A program made the translations under genes and the position numbers. Shown one piece after another: positions 18,501 to 27,745 of a stretch of 64,000 nucleotides of DNA. This DNA is from Sulfurospirillum diekertiae (lineage in GTDB: Bacteria; Campylobacterota; Campylobacteria; Campylobacterales; Sulfurospirillaceae). Within the stretch, counting starts at the first letter, position 1; each line of letters starts with the position of its first letter. The DNA lies in NCBI RefSeq assembly GCF_002309535.1, contig NZ_CP023275.1, positions 2,232,001 to 2,296,000 on the forward strand, given 5' to 3'. Below the pieces are notes generated by a model, which saw only the letters and a list, made by a program, of their open reading frames with translations, did no database searches and was not told the DNA's origin.

Positions 18501-19338
18501 TACGTCTTATAAAAAACGAAAAATCACCAACATCATCGCCCTTTCCCTTGCCTTCTTCGCAACCGCGATTGGTATCTTTTTTCTCTTTTGGATTTTAGGG
18601 GTGCTTTTGGTGAATGGACTTTCCCATATATCCCTTGATCTTTTTATGAAAGATGGTGCACCTCCAGGCATTGCACCCAGTGGTCTTCGTCATGCTTTAG
18701 TAGGGCATTTAATGCTTACGCTCTCATCAACCATTATTGGGGTGCCGATGGGACTTTTAGCAGGAACCTACCTCAGTGAATACGGTAGAAATTCACGTTT
18801 TGCCAATTTTACACGCGACATTTCAGATATCATGATGTCAGCCCCTTCAATCATCGTGGGTGTCTTTGTGTATGGTATCTTGGTCATGCCGATTGGGCAC
18901 TTTTCAGGATGGGCAGGCAGTGTTGCACTCGCCATCATCATGATTCCTGTCATTATTCGCACCACCGATGACATGCTAGCTCTCGTTCCCATTGAACTCC
19001 GTGAAGCGGCCTACGCGCTGGGTGCTCCTAAATGGAAAGTCATCATCCAAGTAGTGTATAAAGGGGCGATTACAGGCATTACCACAGGTATACTTTTAGG
19101 GGTTGCAAGGGTTGCAGGTGAGACAGCTCCACTGCTCTTTACTGCCTTTAACAACAACTTTTTTTCACTCGACATGTCCGAATCCATGGCATCGCTCACC
19201 GTAACGATGTTCAACTACACCATGAGCCCTTACGAAGATTGGCAAGCCATCGGCTGGGCAAGTGCGGCTATCTTAGCCTTTGCCATTCTTGCCATTAATA
19301 TTGGTGGTCGCCTTCTCATTAAGAAAAGAAATAAATAA
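18493..19338 (+). CDS. pstA: phosphate ABC transporter permease PstA
   Basis: 281 residues, six membrane segments. LVGHLMLTLSSTIIGVPMGLLAGTYLSEY and SAPSIIVGVFVYG are PstA signatures, and the EAA loop reads LREAAYALGAPKWKVIIQVV. The start overlaps the pstC end (ATG 18493). pstB follows after 9 bp. Inner-membrane partner of PstC. Confidence 0.95.
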   Translation: MVNTSYKKRKITNIIALSLAFFATAIGIFFLFWILGVLLVNGLSHISLDLFMKDGAPPGIAPSGLRHALVGHLMLTLSSTIIGVPMGLLAGTYLSEYGRNSRFANFTRDISDIMMSAPSIIVGVFVYGILVMPIGHFSGWAGSVALAIIMIPVIIRTTDDMLALVPIELREAAYALGAPKWKVIIQVVYKGAITGITTGILLGVARVAGETAPLLFTAFNNNFFSLDMSESMASLTVTMFNYTMSPYEDWQAIGWASAAILAFAILAINIGGRLLIKKRNK

Positions 19339-19347
19339 AGGAATTTT

Positions 19348-20139
19348 ATGTCTACGATTATTACCATGAATGATCCGCTTGAGCTCGAAGTTAAAAATTT
19401 TAATTTCTTTTATGCAGGAAAAGATGAGCCCAACCTCAAATCAGTCGATATGCCTATTGCAAAGAAAAAGGTTACGGCTCTTATTGGACCGAGTGGTTGC
19501 GGCAAAACAACACTGCTTCGATCGTTCAACCGTATGCATGACCTCTACCCAGGAAATCGCTACGAAGGAGAAATTCGCTTTCACAATGACAACCAAAACC
19601 TCTTAGATAAAGAGATTGATTTGATTGCACTTCGCATGAAAATAGGGATGATTTTTCAAAAACCAACCCCCTTTCCGATGAGCATTTTTGACAATGTCGC
19701 TTATGGTTTACGTTTACAAGGGCAGAAAGATAAAAAAATACTGGCAGAAAAAGTGGAAAAAGCGCTTCGTGGTGCGGCACTTTGGGACGAAGTGAAAGAT
19801 CGCTTGAAAGATGGCGCTTCAGCGCTTTCAGGAGGACAACAACAACGTCTTTGCATCGCTCGTGCCGTTGCGGTTGAGCCAGATGTTTTGCTATTTGATG
19901 AGCCTACCAGTGCACTTGATCCTATCTCAACCTTAGCCATTGAGCAGTTAATCATCGAACTTAAAGAACAACTTACTGTCATTATTGTCACCCATAACCT
20001 TCAACAGGCCGCACGTCTTTCAGACTATACCGCGTTTATGTATTTAGGCGAACTCATAGAACTAGGTGCGACCAAAGATATGTTTGTTAATCCGCAAGAA
20101 CGCCTCACAGAAGAGTACATCACAGGAAGATTTGGATGA
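19348..20139 (+). CDS. pstB: phosphate ABC transporter ATPase PstB
   Basis: 263 residues. Walker [11 protein letters not shown]-loop [18 protein letters not shown] (a PstB hallmark), ABC signature LSGGQQQR, Walker [12 protein letters not shown] and the switch His in IVTHNLQQA. It drives phosphate import by PstSCA. AAAGGA precedes the ATG. The gene ends the pst cluster; a dispersed palindrome copy lies 22 bp downstream and the next gene has its own promoter. Confidence 0.96.
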   Translation: MSTIITMNDPLELEVKNFNFFYAGKDEPNLKSVDMPIAKKKVTALIGPSGCGKTTLLRSFNRMHDLYPGNRYEGEIRFHNDNQNLLDKEIDLIALRMKIGMIFQKPTPFPMSIFDNVAYGLRLQGQKDKKILAEKVEKALRGAALWDEVKDRLKDGASALSGGQQQRLCIARAVAVEPDVLLFDEPTSALDPISTLAIEQLIIELKEQLTVIIVTHNLQQAARLSDYTAFMYLGELIELGATKDMFVNPQERLTEEYITGRFG

Positions 20140-20260
20140 TCCCAATCTTCCATTATGCTCTTTACATGTAAAACTCACAATTTCTTCATAACTCGTCCAA
20201 ATTACTTATTTTACAGCACCATACACAGCTTTCGTTATTGCATTGTTTAGTATACCGATG

Positions 20261-20266
20261 TATAAT
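20261..20266 (+). promoter_or_regulatory. -10 element of the first chemoreceptor gene
   Basis: TATAAT 40 bp before the ATG at 20306, in an otherwise AT-rich gap after pstB. AAGGA is at 20297. Confidence 0.6.
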
Positions 20267-20305
20267 TGCATGCTAATTTTTAATTTATACCCATAAGGAT
20301 TTTTT

Positions 20306-21907
20306 ATGTTAACTACGATTCGTGCTAAACTCTTCTTCTTGCTTTTTGTTGTTCTCTTAGGCACTGTGAGTCTTAGCTATTTACTCATTTCCAACACCAA
20401 TGGTGCGGAAAAAGCATCAAGTCAAATCCAAACGACAGGAGACATTTCCAAATATACGGCGCAACTTTTGATGTACGCAAGAGGCTATCAACTCTTTTTT
20501 GATCAAGAATCATTGGACTCCTATAACCTCTCTTATAAAAATCTATCTGACAATCTTGATACATTGCAACAAAGACTTCAGTTTAAAGAGAACATTGATC
20601 GTTTAAGTCAAATTAAAGAAGATCTTCAAAAACATCATACAACCAATGCAGCCCGTATCGAAATTATGAAAAAATATACCACACAGATCACTTCACCCGA
20701 ATTTCTTGCATCGGCTGATGGTAAAAAATTTACGCAATTAACCGCGCAACTTCATACTGAAAATATTTCCCTTGAAGATCAAGTGACAAAATTTTCAAAT
20801 GCTATTATGGCTTATGAAGATGCGCAACTCGAAAAGTTTAGAATCATTGGTATTATGATGGCTCTTGTTATTTCAGGTCTGGTCTCTTTTTTATTCTGGT
20901 TTATTGCCAGTCAAATTAAACGCTCCATCCGAAAATCTTCCGATGAATGTAATTATATTGGTCAAAACAAAGACTTAAGTCATACGATTCAAACCCTTGG
21001 TAATGATGAAATTTCCCAAATGATGACAACGGTTGACACCCTCCTTTCTCAACTCAGTACCGCGATTGATGGTGCGAAGCGTACCGCTTTAGAAAATGCT
21101 GCCGTTGCCGAAGAGCTCTCTTCAACCTCATTAGAGATCGGCAAACGTACGGAAGATGCCGCCAAAGAAGTTGATGAAACCGTCATAGCCACACAAGCCG
21201 TCGCTTCTATCTTAAAAACCAGCGAAGAAAGTTCTACGCATTCAGGCGATATGATTGCCAGTGTTGCCGATGAGTTAGGCGATGCCTCAAAAGAAGTTTT
21301 AGCCGTCTCGTCCGATCTTCAAACCATTGTGGTCAGTCAAACCGATCTCTCCAGTAGACTTGAGCATCTGGATCAAGAAGTTTCACAAGTCAGACAAGTA
21401 CTCTCTGTTATCTCCGATATTGCAGAACAGACCAATCTTTTGGCTCTTAATGCCGCCATTGAAGCAGCGCGTGCAGGGGAACATGGACGTGGTTTTGCTG
21501 TCGTTGCCGACGAAGTGCGTAAACTGGCTGAACGTACCCAAAAAAGTCTTGTGGAGAGTAATGCAACCGTTGCTGTCATCGTTCAATCCGTCACCACATC
21601 AACCGAAATGATGAAAAAGAGTGCAGAGGAAATCCAAGCGCTTGGACTTCGCGCGGAGACAACCCAATCGTTAATGCTCAAAACCGTAGACAATATGAAT
21701 GAAGCAAAAGAGCTTGCTCTGGGTACGGCAAAAGACGCTAAAGCGGGAAGTACCAAATCAAATGAAGTGTTAGTTCGTATCAATAACATTCACCAACTTT
21801 CTACTACTAATGCTCGTAGTGTTGAAGAAATTGCAAGTGCCGCTGAACACCTCTCTAAACTTTCCAACGACTTAAGTCATGCACTTTCAGTGTTTAAAAC
21901 TGCCTAA
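20306..21907 (+). CDS. methyl-accepting chemotaxis protein (paralog 1)
   Basis: 533 residues. One membrane segment at ~8-27, a helical periplasmic domain of about 150 residues (4HB-like), a second membrane segment at ~180-202, a HAMP-like linker and the long cytoplasmic coiled coil. The hairpin tip [19 protein letters not shown] is intact at about residue 375, so it should couple to CheA/CheW. Same length and very similar layout to the protein at 22840-24441, with which it brackets a dioxygenase gene. Lying directly behind pstB, it could sense a phosphate-related or aromatic ligand, but this is a guess. Confidence 0.92.
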   Translation: MLTTIRAKLFFLLFVVLLGTVSLSYLLISNTNGAEKASSQIQTTGDISKYTAQLLMYARGYQLFFDQESLDSYNLSYKNLSDNLDTLQQRLQFKENIDRLSQIKEDLQKHHTTNAARIEIMKKYTTQITSPEFLASADGKKFTQLTAQLHTENISLEDQVTKFSNAIMAYEDAQLEKFRIIGIMMALVISGLVSFLFWFIASQIKRSIRKSSDECNYIGQNKDLSHTIQTLGNDEISQMMTTVDTLLSQLSTAIDGAKRTALENAAVAEELSSTSLEIGKRTEDAAKEVDETVIATQAVASILKTSEESSTHSGDMIASVADELGDASKEVLAVSSDLQTIVVSQTDLSSRLEHLDQEVSQVRQVLSVISDIAEQTNLLALNAAIEAARAGEHGRGFAVVADEVRKLAERTQKSLVESNATVAVIVQSVTTSTEMMKKSAEEIQALGLRAETTQSLMLKTVDNMNEAKELALGTAKDAKAGSTKSNEVLVRINNIHQLSTTNARSVEEIASAAEHLSKLSNDLSHALSVFKTA

Positions 21908-21916
21908 GGAGCCGTA

Positions 21917-22690
21917 ATGTCAGAAATTATGCCTAGCCTTTTTTTGGGGCATGGATCACCCATGAATTTAATCTTGGAAAATAGCTTCACTGAAGCCTTG
22001 GAAGCCATCTCACGCGAGCTTCCTACCCCAAAAGCCATTCTGGTTATCTCCGCGCACTGGTACACTACACAAACGGCTGTGAGTATCAGTTCAGGTATTG
22101 CGTATGAGACGTTGTATGATTTTTACGGCTTCCCACCCTCTTTGTATGAGCTGAATTATCCATCGCCAACCAATAATACCCTCTCCAAACGCATCGGTGA
22201 TCTTTTGGATGTGCCTTTGATAGAGCGCGGATTAGATCATGGTGCATGGATGCCATTGCACTTTCTCTTTCCCAAAGCCAACATTCCGATCATACAACTC
22301 AGCCTCAATAAAAACCTTCCACTCGCTTTACATGTAAAGATGGGTGAGCAACTTAAAGTGCTCCGAGAAGAGGGCATTATGATCATAGGTAGTGGTAATA
22401 TCACGCACAATTTAGGGCTGGTTGATTTTTACAACATCAATGCTCCCGCCGTAGAATGGGCCAAAAATGTTGACAATTTTGTCGACAAAGCGTTTACATG
22501 TAACGATACGGATGCACTGATCAGAATTGAGTCATTATGCCCTGATTTTAAAACAGCACACCCATCCATCGACCACTATTTACCGCTGCTTTACATCGCA
22601 GGGACACGTAAAGAAGCAGATGAAGTCAACATCATCACACCCTTTTTCCAAAATGCCAGCCTCTCCATGCGAGGTTTCATACTCCATTAA
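21917..22690 (+). CDS. DODA-type extradiol dioxygenase (YgiD-like)
   Basis: 257 residues. PSLFLGHGSPMN at the start (metal His), ISAHWYT, LDHGAWMPLHFLFP and SGNITHNLG match the class III LigB/DODA family represented by YgiD, a non-haem-iron ring-cleaving enzyme. It lies 9 bp after the first chemoreceptor with an AAGGAG site, so it is probably co-expressed with it. Two palindrome copies lie inside, one read as LHVK and one as FTCN. The natural substrate is unknown. Confidence 0.88.
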   Translation: MSEIMPSLFLGHGSPMNLILENSFTEALEAISRELPTPKAILVISAHWYTTQTAVSISSGIAYETLYDFYGFPPSLYELNYPSPTNNTLSKRIGDLLDVPLIERGLDHGAWMPLHFLFPKANIPIIQLSLNKNLPLALHVKMGEQLKVLREEGIMIIGSGNITHNLGLVDFYNINAPAVEWAKNVDNFVDKAFTCNDTDALIRIESLCPDFKTAHPSIDHYLPLLYIAGTRKEADEVNIITPFFQNASLSMRGFILH

Positions 22691-22707
22691 CACCGCTTTT
22701 GCTCATA

Positions 22708-22739
22708 AACCCTTGGTATGTACATGTTTATCAAGGGTT
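22708..22739 (+). terminator. hairpin after the dioxygenase gene
   Basis: AACCCTTG and CAAGGGTT pair across a 16-bp loop that contains TACATGT. The T-run after it is poor (TTAAATCTCTT), so termination may be partial. Confidence 0.4.
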
Positions 22740-22839
22740 AAATCTCTTGACATGTAACGTCAATATCACGCCAAATCTCACACAGAACAACTACAATTAG
22801 AACAATAATAAATTAAATTCTAAATATAAGGAACATTTT

Positions 22840-24441
22840 ATGTTTCAAACCATCCAAGCAAAACTGCTTTTTTTACTGGCGATTATTCTCATAGGCACTC
22901 TTGGGCTTAGTTATTTGCTGATTACCAACGGTAATCATGCGCAAACAGCCGTGGCAAAAGTGCAGACCATCGGTAAACTTCCACGCTATACAGCAGAGCT
23001 TTTGATGTACTCTAGAGGCTATCAAATTTCATACAATCAAAAATTTATGGATGATTCCTACCAAGCACAAACTAACCTTATTCAAGCCATTGACGACCTC
23101 AAACCTTTGCTCACATCAGCCAAAGAGATCGAACTTTTGGAGGTCATTCATAAAGGTGTCGAGGAATTCAAGGCATCAAGTACCCCGCGCTTTGAAATGC
23201 TAAAAAAATACAAAGAGACGACGAACTCGCCTGAATTTCTAGCTACTCCAGAAGGCCAAAAGTTTACCGAACTGACCAACATCGGCAGAACCGCTTTCAT
23301 TTCGATCTCAAAAAATTCCGATGAACTCTCCAAACTCATCGAACACGATGCAGGCACCACACTCAGCAAGGCACAACATGTGGGAATTGTCATGGCACTT
23401 CTCATTTTGGGGTTCACCACCTTTCTGTTCAGATACATCGCCCTTAAAATTAAAAAATCTCTCACCAAAGCGGCACAAGAGTGTGAGTACGTTGGGCGTA
23501 CGAAAGATTTGAGCCATTCGATTGAGATTATGGGAAATGATGAAATTGCTGACATTATGCGCACAATCAATGCTCTTTTTGATCACTTACGTACGGCGAT
23601 TGATGATGCGAAACGCACCGCAATGGAAAATGCCGCTGTGGCAGAAGAGCTCTCTTCCACCTCGCTTCAAATCGGAAAACGCACCGAAGAGACGGACCAA
23701 GAAGTCGATCATGCGGTCAATACCACTAAAAAAGTTGCAAGTATTTTACAGACCAGCGAAGAAAATGCTCAACATGCAGGCGTAGTAATGCAAAATGTTG
23801 CCCATGAACTCAATAATGCTTCAGAAGAAGTCCTTGCTGTTTCCAATGATCTTCAAACCGTTGTTGTCAATCAAACCGATCTTTCCGCACGTTTAGAGCA
23901 ACTTGATCAAGAAGTTTCCCAAGTCCAACAAGTCCTTTTGGTGATCTCCGATATTGCAGAGCAAACCAATCTTTTGGCACTGAATGCTGCCATTGAAGCA
24001 GCACGTGCGGGTGAACAAGGACGCGGATTTGCCGTTGTTGCTGATGAAGTGCGAAAACTCGCAGAACGTACTCAAAAAAGCCTCGTGGAGAGTAACGCTA
24101 CCGTCGCGGTTATTACCCAATCGGTCAACACCACATCCGATCTTATGAAAAAGAATGCGAAAGAGATTCAGTCTCTTGGAAAGCGTGCAGAAAACACCCA
24201 ACAGCTGATGCTCAAAACCGTCAGTAGTATGAATACAACGGCAAGCATTGCAGAAGGTTCTGCACACGAGGCCAAACAGGGAAGCACTGAAGCTACTGTT
24301 ATGCTAGAGCGTGTTGCAACCATTCATAAACTCACCTCTACCAACGCCAGAAGCGTCGAAGAGATCGCCAGCGCCGCAGAACACCTCGCCAAACTCTCCA
24401 CTAGTCTTAGCAACGCACTTTCTGCGTTTAAAACCGCCTAA
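22840..24441 (+). CDS. methyl-accepting chemotaxis protein (paralog 2)
   Basis: 533 residues, same architecture as the receptor at 20306-21907: N-terminal membrane segment, ~150-residue helical sensor domain, second membrane segment, HAMP-like part and signalling tip [19 protein letters not shown]. Cytoplasmic parts are nearly identical over long runs, while the periplasmic halves have diverged, the expected pattern after duplication with ligand change. AAGGAA is 9 bp before the ATG. A strong bidirectional terminator follows. Confidence 0.92.
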   Translation: MFQTIQAKLLFLLAIILIGTLGLSYLLITNGNHAQTAVAKVQTIGKLPRYTAELLMYSRGYQISYNQKFMDDSYQAQTNLIQAIDDLKPLLTSAKEIELLEVIHKGVEEFKASSTPRFEMLKKYKETTNSPEFLATPEGQKFTELTNIGRTAFISISKNSDELSKLIEHDAGTTLSKAQHVGIVMALLILGFTTFLFRYIALKIKKSLTKAAQECEYVGRTKDLSHSIEIMGNDEIADIMRTINALFDHLRTAIDDAKRTAMENAAVAEELSSTSLQIGKRTEETDQEVDHAVNTTKKVASILQTSEENAQHAGVVMQNVAHELNNASEEVLAVSNDLQTVVVNQTDLSARLEQLDQEVSQVQQVLLVISDIAEQTNLLALNAAIEAARAGEQGRGFAVVADEVRKLAERTQKSLVESNATVAVITQSVNTTSDLMKKNAKEIQSLGKRAENTQQLMLKTVSSMNTTASIAEGSAHEAKQGSTEATVMLERVATIHKLTSTNARSVEEIASAAEHLAKLSTSLSNALSAFKTA

Positions 24442-24445
24442 GCTA

Positions 24446-24484
24446 ATAATAAAACCAAGCCCATATTAGGGCTTAGTTTTATTA
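24446..24484. terminator. bidirectional terminator between chemoreceptor and olsF
   Basis: TAATAAAACCAAGCCC pairs with GGGCTTAGTTTTATTA around ATATTA with one mismatch; the A-rich and T-rich flanks make it work in both directions. The end of the stem overlaps the stop codon of the convergent gene. Confidence 0.85.
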
Positions 24485-26197
24485 AGCTCCTTTGATATAC
24501 CGCGTCTTCTTAGCCTCTTTGATTTTAGCGATGTCGACTAAAATAAAGCTGTCGACACAGTTGGCGAACTCTTTGTCAATGTTAAAATCCAAAAAGTAAA
24601 TGCCACCCTCTTCGCACAGTTCGGTGTATTGTTTGTAAAGCGTTGGAACACTGAGATCCATCGAGGAAAGCTGCTCTTTAAGAACAGTAAAATCCTCTTT
24701 ATAGTCATCGCCTTTAAAAAAGGCTTGCGCCTCTTCTTTTTCCGCTTTGCTCATAAAAAAACGATTGCGTGCACTCACCAACTCTTTGGGTGTTGAAAAG
24801 TAGAGTGCATAAAAGGTCACAATAAGATTTTTGGCAATCTTGGGATAAACATCACTCAAACTCACAGGACCGTACATGTAACGAATATGTGGGTTTTGAA
24901 ACAGATACGCTCCAATACCTTGCCAGAGGTAATCCAGCGCCCTACTTCCCCAATAACGCGGTTGCACAAAACTACGCCCTAGTTCAATGGAGTTATGTAA
25001 ATAGGGCTCAAATTCAGGAGTAAACTCAAACAGAGTTTGTGAGTAAAAGCCATCTACACTAAAATATTCGCTAATAAAATTCGCCTCTCCAATGCGGTAT
25101 GCTCCTACCACCTCAAGCTCTTCATCATCCCATAATACAATGTGTTTATAGTGTTTGTCAAAGAGGTCAACATCGCGTTTCCCACCCGTCCCCTCTTCCA
25201 CTTTTCGAAACGTAAATTCTCTAAGTCGTCCAATTTCGCGCATCAAAATAGAGCCACTCTCATATTCGTAGAGATAGATTTTTTTTCCATCGCTGGTTTG
25301 ACCCAAAAGTTTTGACTTTTTAAGCTCAGAGCGAATTGCTTTGCGCTCTTCAGGATGTGCGATAGCGGTTTGTGTTGCAAAAATCCCTTTTTTACCTTTA
25401 CTGATTTTATAGAGATGTTTTTTGAGCAAATTAATCAATGTATTTTCGCCGAGCTCTGACTTTTGAAGCGTTTTATAGGCAATCATTTCACCCACTTTGA
25501 AGTTGATCACTTTAGAGCGCTTTTTAAACATCTCACTGGCAAGCAAAATCATCGAAAGCTTTTTGTTAATCATCGAAATCGTATAAAATAGCGGTGAATT
25601 TTTAGCATCAATATAAATAGGCAAAATAGGCGAATTACTCTTTTGTGCAAATTTGAGGAACCCTTTTTTCCATTTCGTATCTTTGATGCCAGTGGGATGC
25701 GCACGTGACACTTCACCTGAGGGAAAAACGATGAGTGCTTCATCATTTTCAAGCGCATCGTAGACTTTCTTGATTGACTCTTTTGCCGTAGCCCCAGATA
25801 TATTGTCGATGGGAATGAGCAAACTCTGTAAAGGCTCTATCTGCATTAAAACATCATTAGCAATCACTTTGACATCGCTACGTATCTCTTTGATTAACGC
25901 AATGAGTGAAAGCGCATCCAATGCACCTAAGGGATGATTGGCAACAATGATCACACGACCAGAAGAGGGGATATTGGTTTTATCTTTATTAGAAACCGTG
26001 TAGCCAAAATTGAAATACTCCAAAACGGCTTCCACAAAGTCAAATCCACGATACGCTTCCCCATGAATAAGAAAGGTGTTAATCTCATCTTGATGCAAAA
26101 GTTTTTTCAGCAGATAAATCAGACAATTTTTCACAATTGTTGGATAATAGACAATACTAGGATACTTGAGGTGTAATGCTTTTTCAACATCAACCAT
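24482..26197 (-). CDS. olsF: OlsF-like bifunctional ornithine lipid synthase
   Basis: 571 residues. The N-terminal half is a PlsC-type O-acyltransferase: NHPLGALD at 87-94 is the HxxxxD motif, and a FPSGEVSRA block stands for the substrate-binding motif. The C-terminal half (about 290-571) is an OlsB-like GNAT N-acyltransferase, with VVGAYRIGEAN, ELGRSFVQPRYWGSRALDYLW and YMYGPVSLSDVYP. This fusion order is that of OlsF, described in Serratia, Flavobacterium and Sulfurimonas, which makes the phosphorus-free ornithine lipid in one protein. It is transcribed away from phoU through a shared control region with a Pho box on each strand. AAGGAG precedes the ATG. Confidence 0.85.
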   Translation of the reverse strand: MVDVEKALHLKYPSIVYYPTIVKNCLIYLLKKLLHQDEINTFLIHGEAYRGFDFVEAVLEYFNFGYTVSNKDKTNIPSSGRVIIVANHPLGALDALSLIALIKEIRSDVKVIANDVLMQIEPLQSLLIPIDNISGATAKESIKKVYDALENDEALIVFPSGEVSRAHPTGIKDTKWKKGFLKFAQKSNSPILPIYIDAKNSPLFYTISMINKKLSMILLASEMFKKRSKVINFKVGEMIAYKTLQKSELGENTLINLLKKHLYKISKGKKGIFATQTAIAHPEERKAIRSELKKSKLLGQTSDGKKIYLYEYESGSILMREIGRLREFTFRKVEEGTGGKRDVDLFDKHYKHIVLWDDEELEVVGAYRIGEANFISEYFSVDGFYSQTLFEFTPEFEPYLHNSIELGRSFVQPRYWGSRALDYLWQGIGAYLFQNPHIRYMYGPVSLSDVYPKIAKNLIVTFYALYFSTPKELVSARNRFFMSKAEKEEAQAFFKGDDYKEDFTVLKEQLSSMDLSVPTLYKQYTELCEEGGIYFLDFNIDKEFANCVDSFILVDIAKIKEAKKTRYIKGA

Positions 26198-26222
26198 GAA
26201 TACTCCTTTACTTTTTTGGCAT

Positions 26223-26254
26223 AGTATAAAAGGAGCTCATTACGATACGGTAAC
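26223..26254 (-). promoter_or_regulatory. putative Pho box and -10 element of olsF
   Basis: Read on the minus strand, GTTAC-CGTATC-GTAAT (26254 to 26239) is followed after exactly 10 bp by TATACT (26228 to 26223). The arrangement matches the ones at pstS and phoU. It lies about 25-57 bp before the olsF start. Confidence 0.75.
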
Positions 26255-26271
26255 GAAGGAGAGCTTTTTAT

Positions 26272-26303
26272 GTTACCATATTGTAATGATTTCCTATTAG
26301 AAT
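26272..26303 (+). promoter_or_regulatory. putative Pho box and -10 element of phoU-phoB-phoR
   Basis: GTTAC-CATATT-GTAAT (26272-26287), then 10 bp, then TAGAAT (26298-26303). Together with the olsF box it forms an inverted pair of 17-bp elements that differ at two central positions only, on opposite strands with centres about 34 bp apart. Confidence 0.75.
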
Positions 26304-26329
26304 GGGAGCAAATATTATAAGGAATACAA

Positions 26330-26998
26330 ATGCTTCAAAAGTATGAAGAAAGACTCAGTGAAATCAAAAAAATGCTCTTGGGTTTAGGATCAGATATTAT
26401 CATGGCAAGTGAAAAAGCACTGAGTGGCATGGAAAGTTTAGATGCGACTCGTTTTGAATCTGCTCGCACTTTACTCAAAAATGTAGAGACCCAAGCCAAC
26501 GCGATTGATAATGAAATTGTTGTGACATTAGCACTTTTTGGCCCTGAAGCAAAAGACCTTCGTAAAATGGTCGCTTACCTTAAAATAACCAATGAACTTG
26601 TCAAAATTGCTGAGAATATCCGCAGTTTCAGCAAACGTATGGCACTCCATCTTCAAGGGGATGTTCCATTGATCTCACTACACGAATACTCAACACACCT
26701 GTGTAAAACTTCCGTTCAAGCCGTTACGTTAGCTCTTGGCACGATTGATATTGGCGATAAAGATACGCTTGAAGACACCTATCGCAAAGTTAAAGTGGAA
26801 GAGAGTAAAAGTGACGATCTTTACTCTATTTTGGAAAAAAATATCTTAAGTGACATTACAAAAACCATCGATCAATCGGCTGATTTTATTCAGATTTTAA
26901 GCACTATGCGCAAATTAGAGCGTATGGCAGATCGCAGTGTCAATATCGTCCAACTCATGATTTTTTCACGTGTGGGCGGAGAGATGAAAACGTATTAA
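26330..26998 (+). CDS. phoU: phosphate regulator PhoU
   Basis: 222 residues, all-helical, two PhoU repeats. EIKKMLLGLGSDIIMASEKALSGM, NAIDNEIVVTLALFGPEAKDLRKMVAYLKITNELVKIAENI and the second-repeat MRKLERMADRSVNIVQLMIF carry the usual E/DxxxD metal motifs. It links the Pst transporter to the PhoR kinase and keeps the system off when phosphate is plentiful. It heads an operon with the response regulator and kinase that follow. AAGGAA precedes the ATG. Confidence 0.93.
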   Translation: MLQKYEERLSEIKKMLLGLGSDIIMASEKALSGMESLDATRFESARTLLKNVETQANAIDNEIVVTLALFGPEAKDLRKMVAYLKITNELVKIAENIRSFSKRMALHLQGDVPLISLHEYSTHLCKTSVQAVTLALGTIDIGDKDTLEDTYRKVKVEESKSDDLYSILEKNILSDITKTIDQSADFIQILSTMRKLERMADRSVNIVQLMIFSRVGGEMKTY

Positions 26999-27001
26999 AA
27001 T

Positions 27002-27050
27002 TCTGCCACGAAAGTGGCTAGCGTAGCGTGTTGGGCTTTGCCCAGAAAGC
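27002..27050 (-). repeat. structured intergenic repeat, copy D
   Basis: Between phoU and phoB. Read on the minus strand: hairpin GGGC-AAA-GCCC, a short spacer, core CTACGCTAGC, hairpin GCCAC-TTTC-GTGGC. It follows the plan of the copies at 41141, 41246, 43482 and 49828, though the stems differ in sequence. Confidence 0.65.
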
Positions 27051-27070
27051 ATGTAAAATTCAGAGGTAAA

Positions 27071-27745
27071 ATGAAACAGACTATTTTGATTATTGAAGAT
27101 GAGGAAGATCTTTTAGAACTTTTAGAATACCATTTACAAAAAGAAGGCTATGAGACACTCGGCTTTTTGAGCAGTAAAAATGTTGAAAAATGCCTTCAAG
27201 AAGAGCCCATCGACCTCCTCATCGTTGATCGAAATTTACCAGGCGTTGAAGGCAGTGAGTTTGTTGAGAGCTTACGTAAAAAAGGGTTCACACAAGCCGT
27301 TATTTTTGTCACCGCAAAAGACAGTGACACTAACATTGAAGAGGGTTTTGTGCGAGGTGGGGACGACTACGTGACCAAACCGTACAATATGAAAGAGCTT
27401 CTTTTACGCATTAAAGCGATTCTCTCTCGTACCGCACCCAAAAATGAAAAATCATTACTCTCTTACCGTGACCTCAGTCTCGATCTTGAAGCACACCGTT
27501 TACATGTAAATACCAAAGAGGTCGAACTGACCAAGCTTGAGTTTGACCTCTTACGCACCCTCATTGAAAACAAAAGTTCTGTTTTAAGCCGTGAATTTTT
27601 ATTGGAACACGTTTGGAAAAATGATGAATTTTTTCAAGATAAAACGGTCAATGTCGCTATTAATCGCCTCAAACAAAAAATAGACCCTACCAAAGAAAAA
27701 GAGTATATCAAGTCCATTTGGGGTGTAGGCTATACTCTATGCTAA
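27071..27745 (+). CDS. phoB: PhoB-like response regulator, OmpR family
   Basis: 224 residues. Receiver domain with acidic pair IEDEED near the start, phospho-acceptor Asp in LLIVDRNLPG (~residue 53), Thr/Lys at FVTAKD, then an OmpR/PhoB winged helix (ELTKLEFDLLRTLIENKSSVLSREFLLEHVW...VNVAINRLKQKI). I start at ATG 27071; the frame extends upstream through the repeat without a ribosome site. Placement after phoU and before a kinase supports the phosphate role, equivalent to PhosR in Campylobacter. It overlaps the kinase start (ATGCTAATG). Confidence 0.88.
   Translation: MKQTILIIEDEEDLLELLEYHLQKEGYETLGFLSSKNVEKCLQEEPIDLLIVDRNLPGVEGSEFVESLRKKGFTQAVIFVTAKDSDTNIEEGFVRGGDDYVTKPYNMKELLLRIKAILSRTAPKNEKSLLSYRDLSLDLEAHRLHVNTKEVELTKLEFDLLRTLIENKSSVLSREFLLEHVWKNDEFFQDKTVNVAINRLKQKIDPTKEKEYIKSIWGVGYTLC

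Noticed and set aside
27014-27070. 19-residue extension of the PhoB-like protein
   Set aside because: It is translation of the structured repeat, without a ribosome site; the receiver domain begins at 27071.
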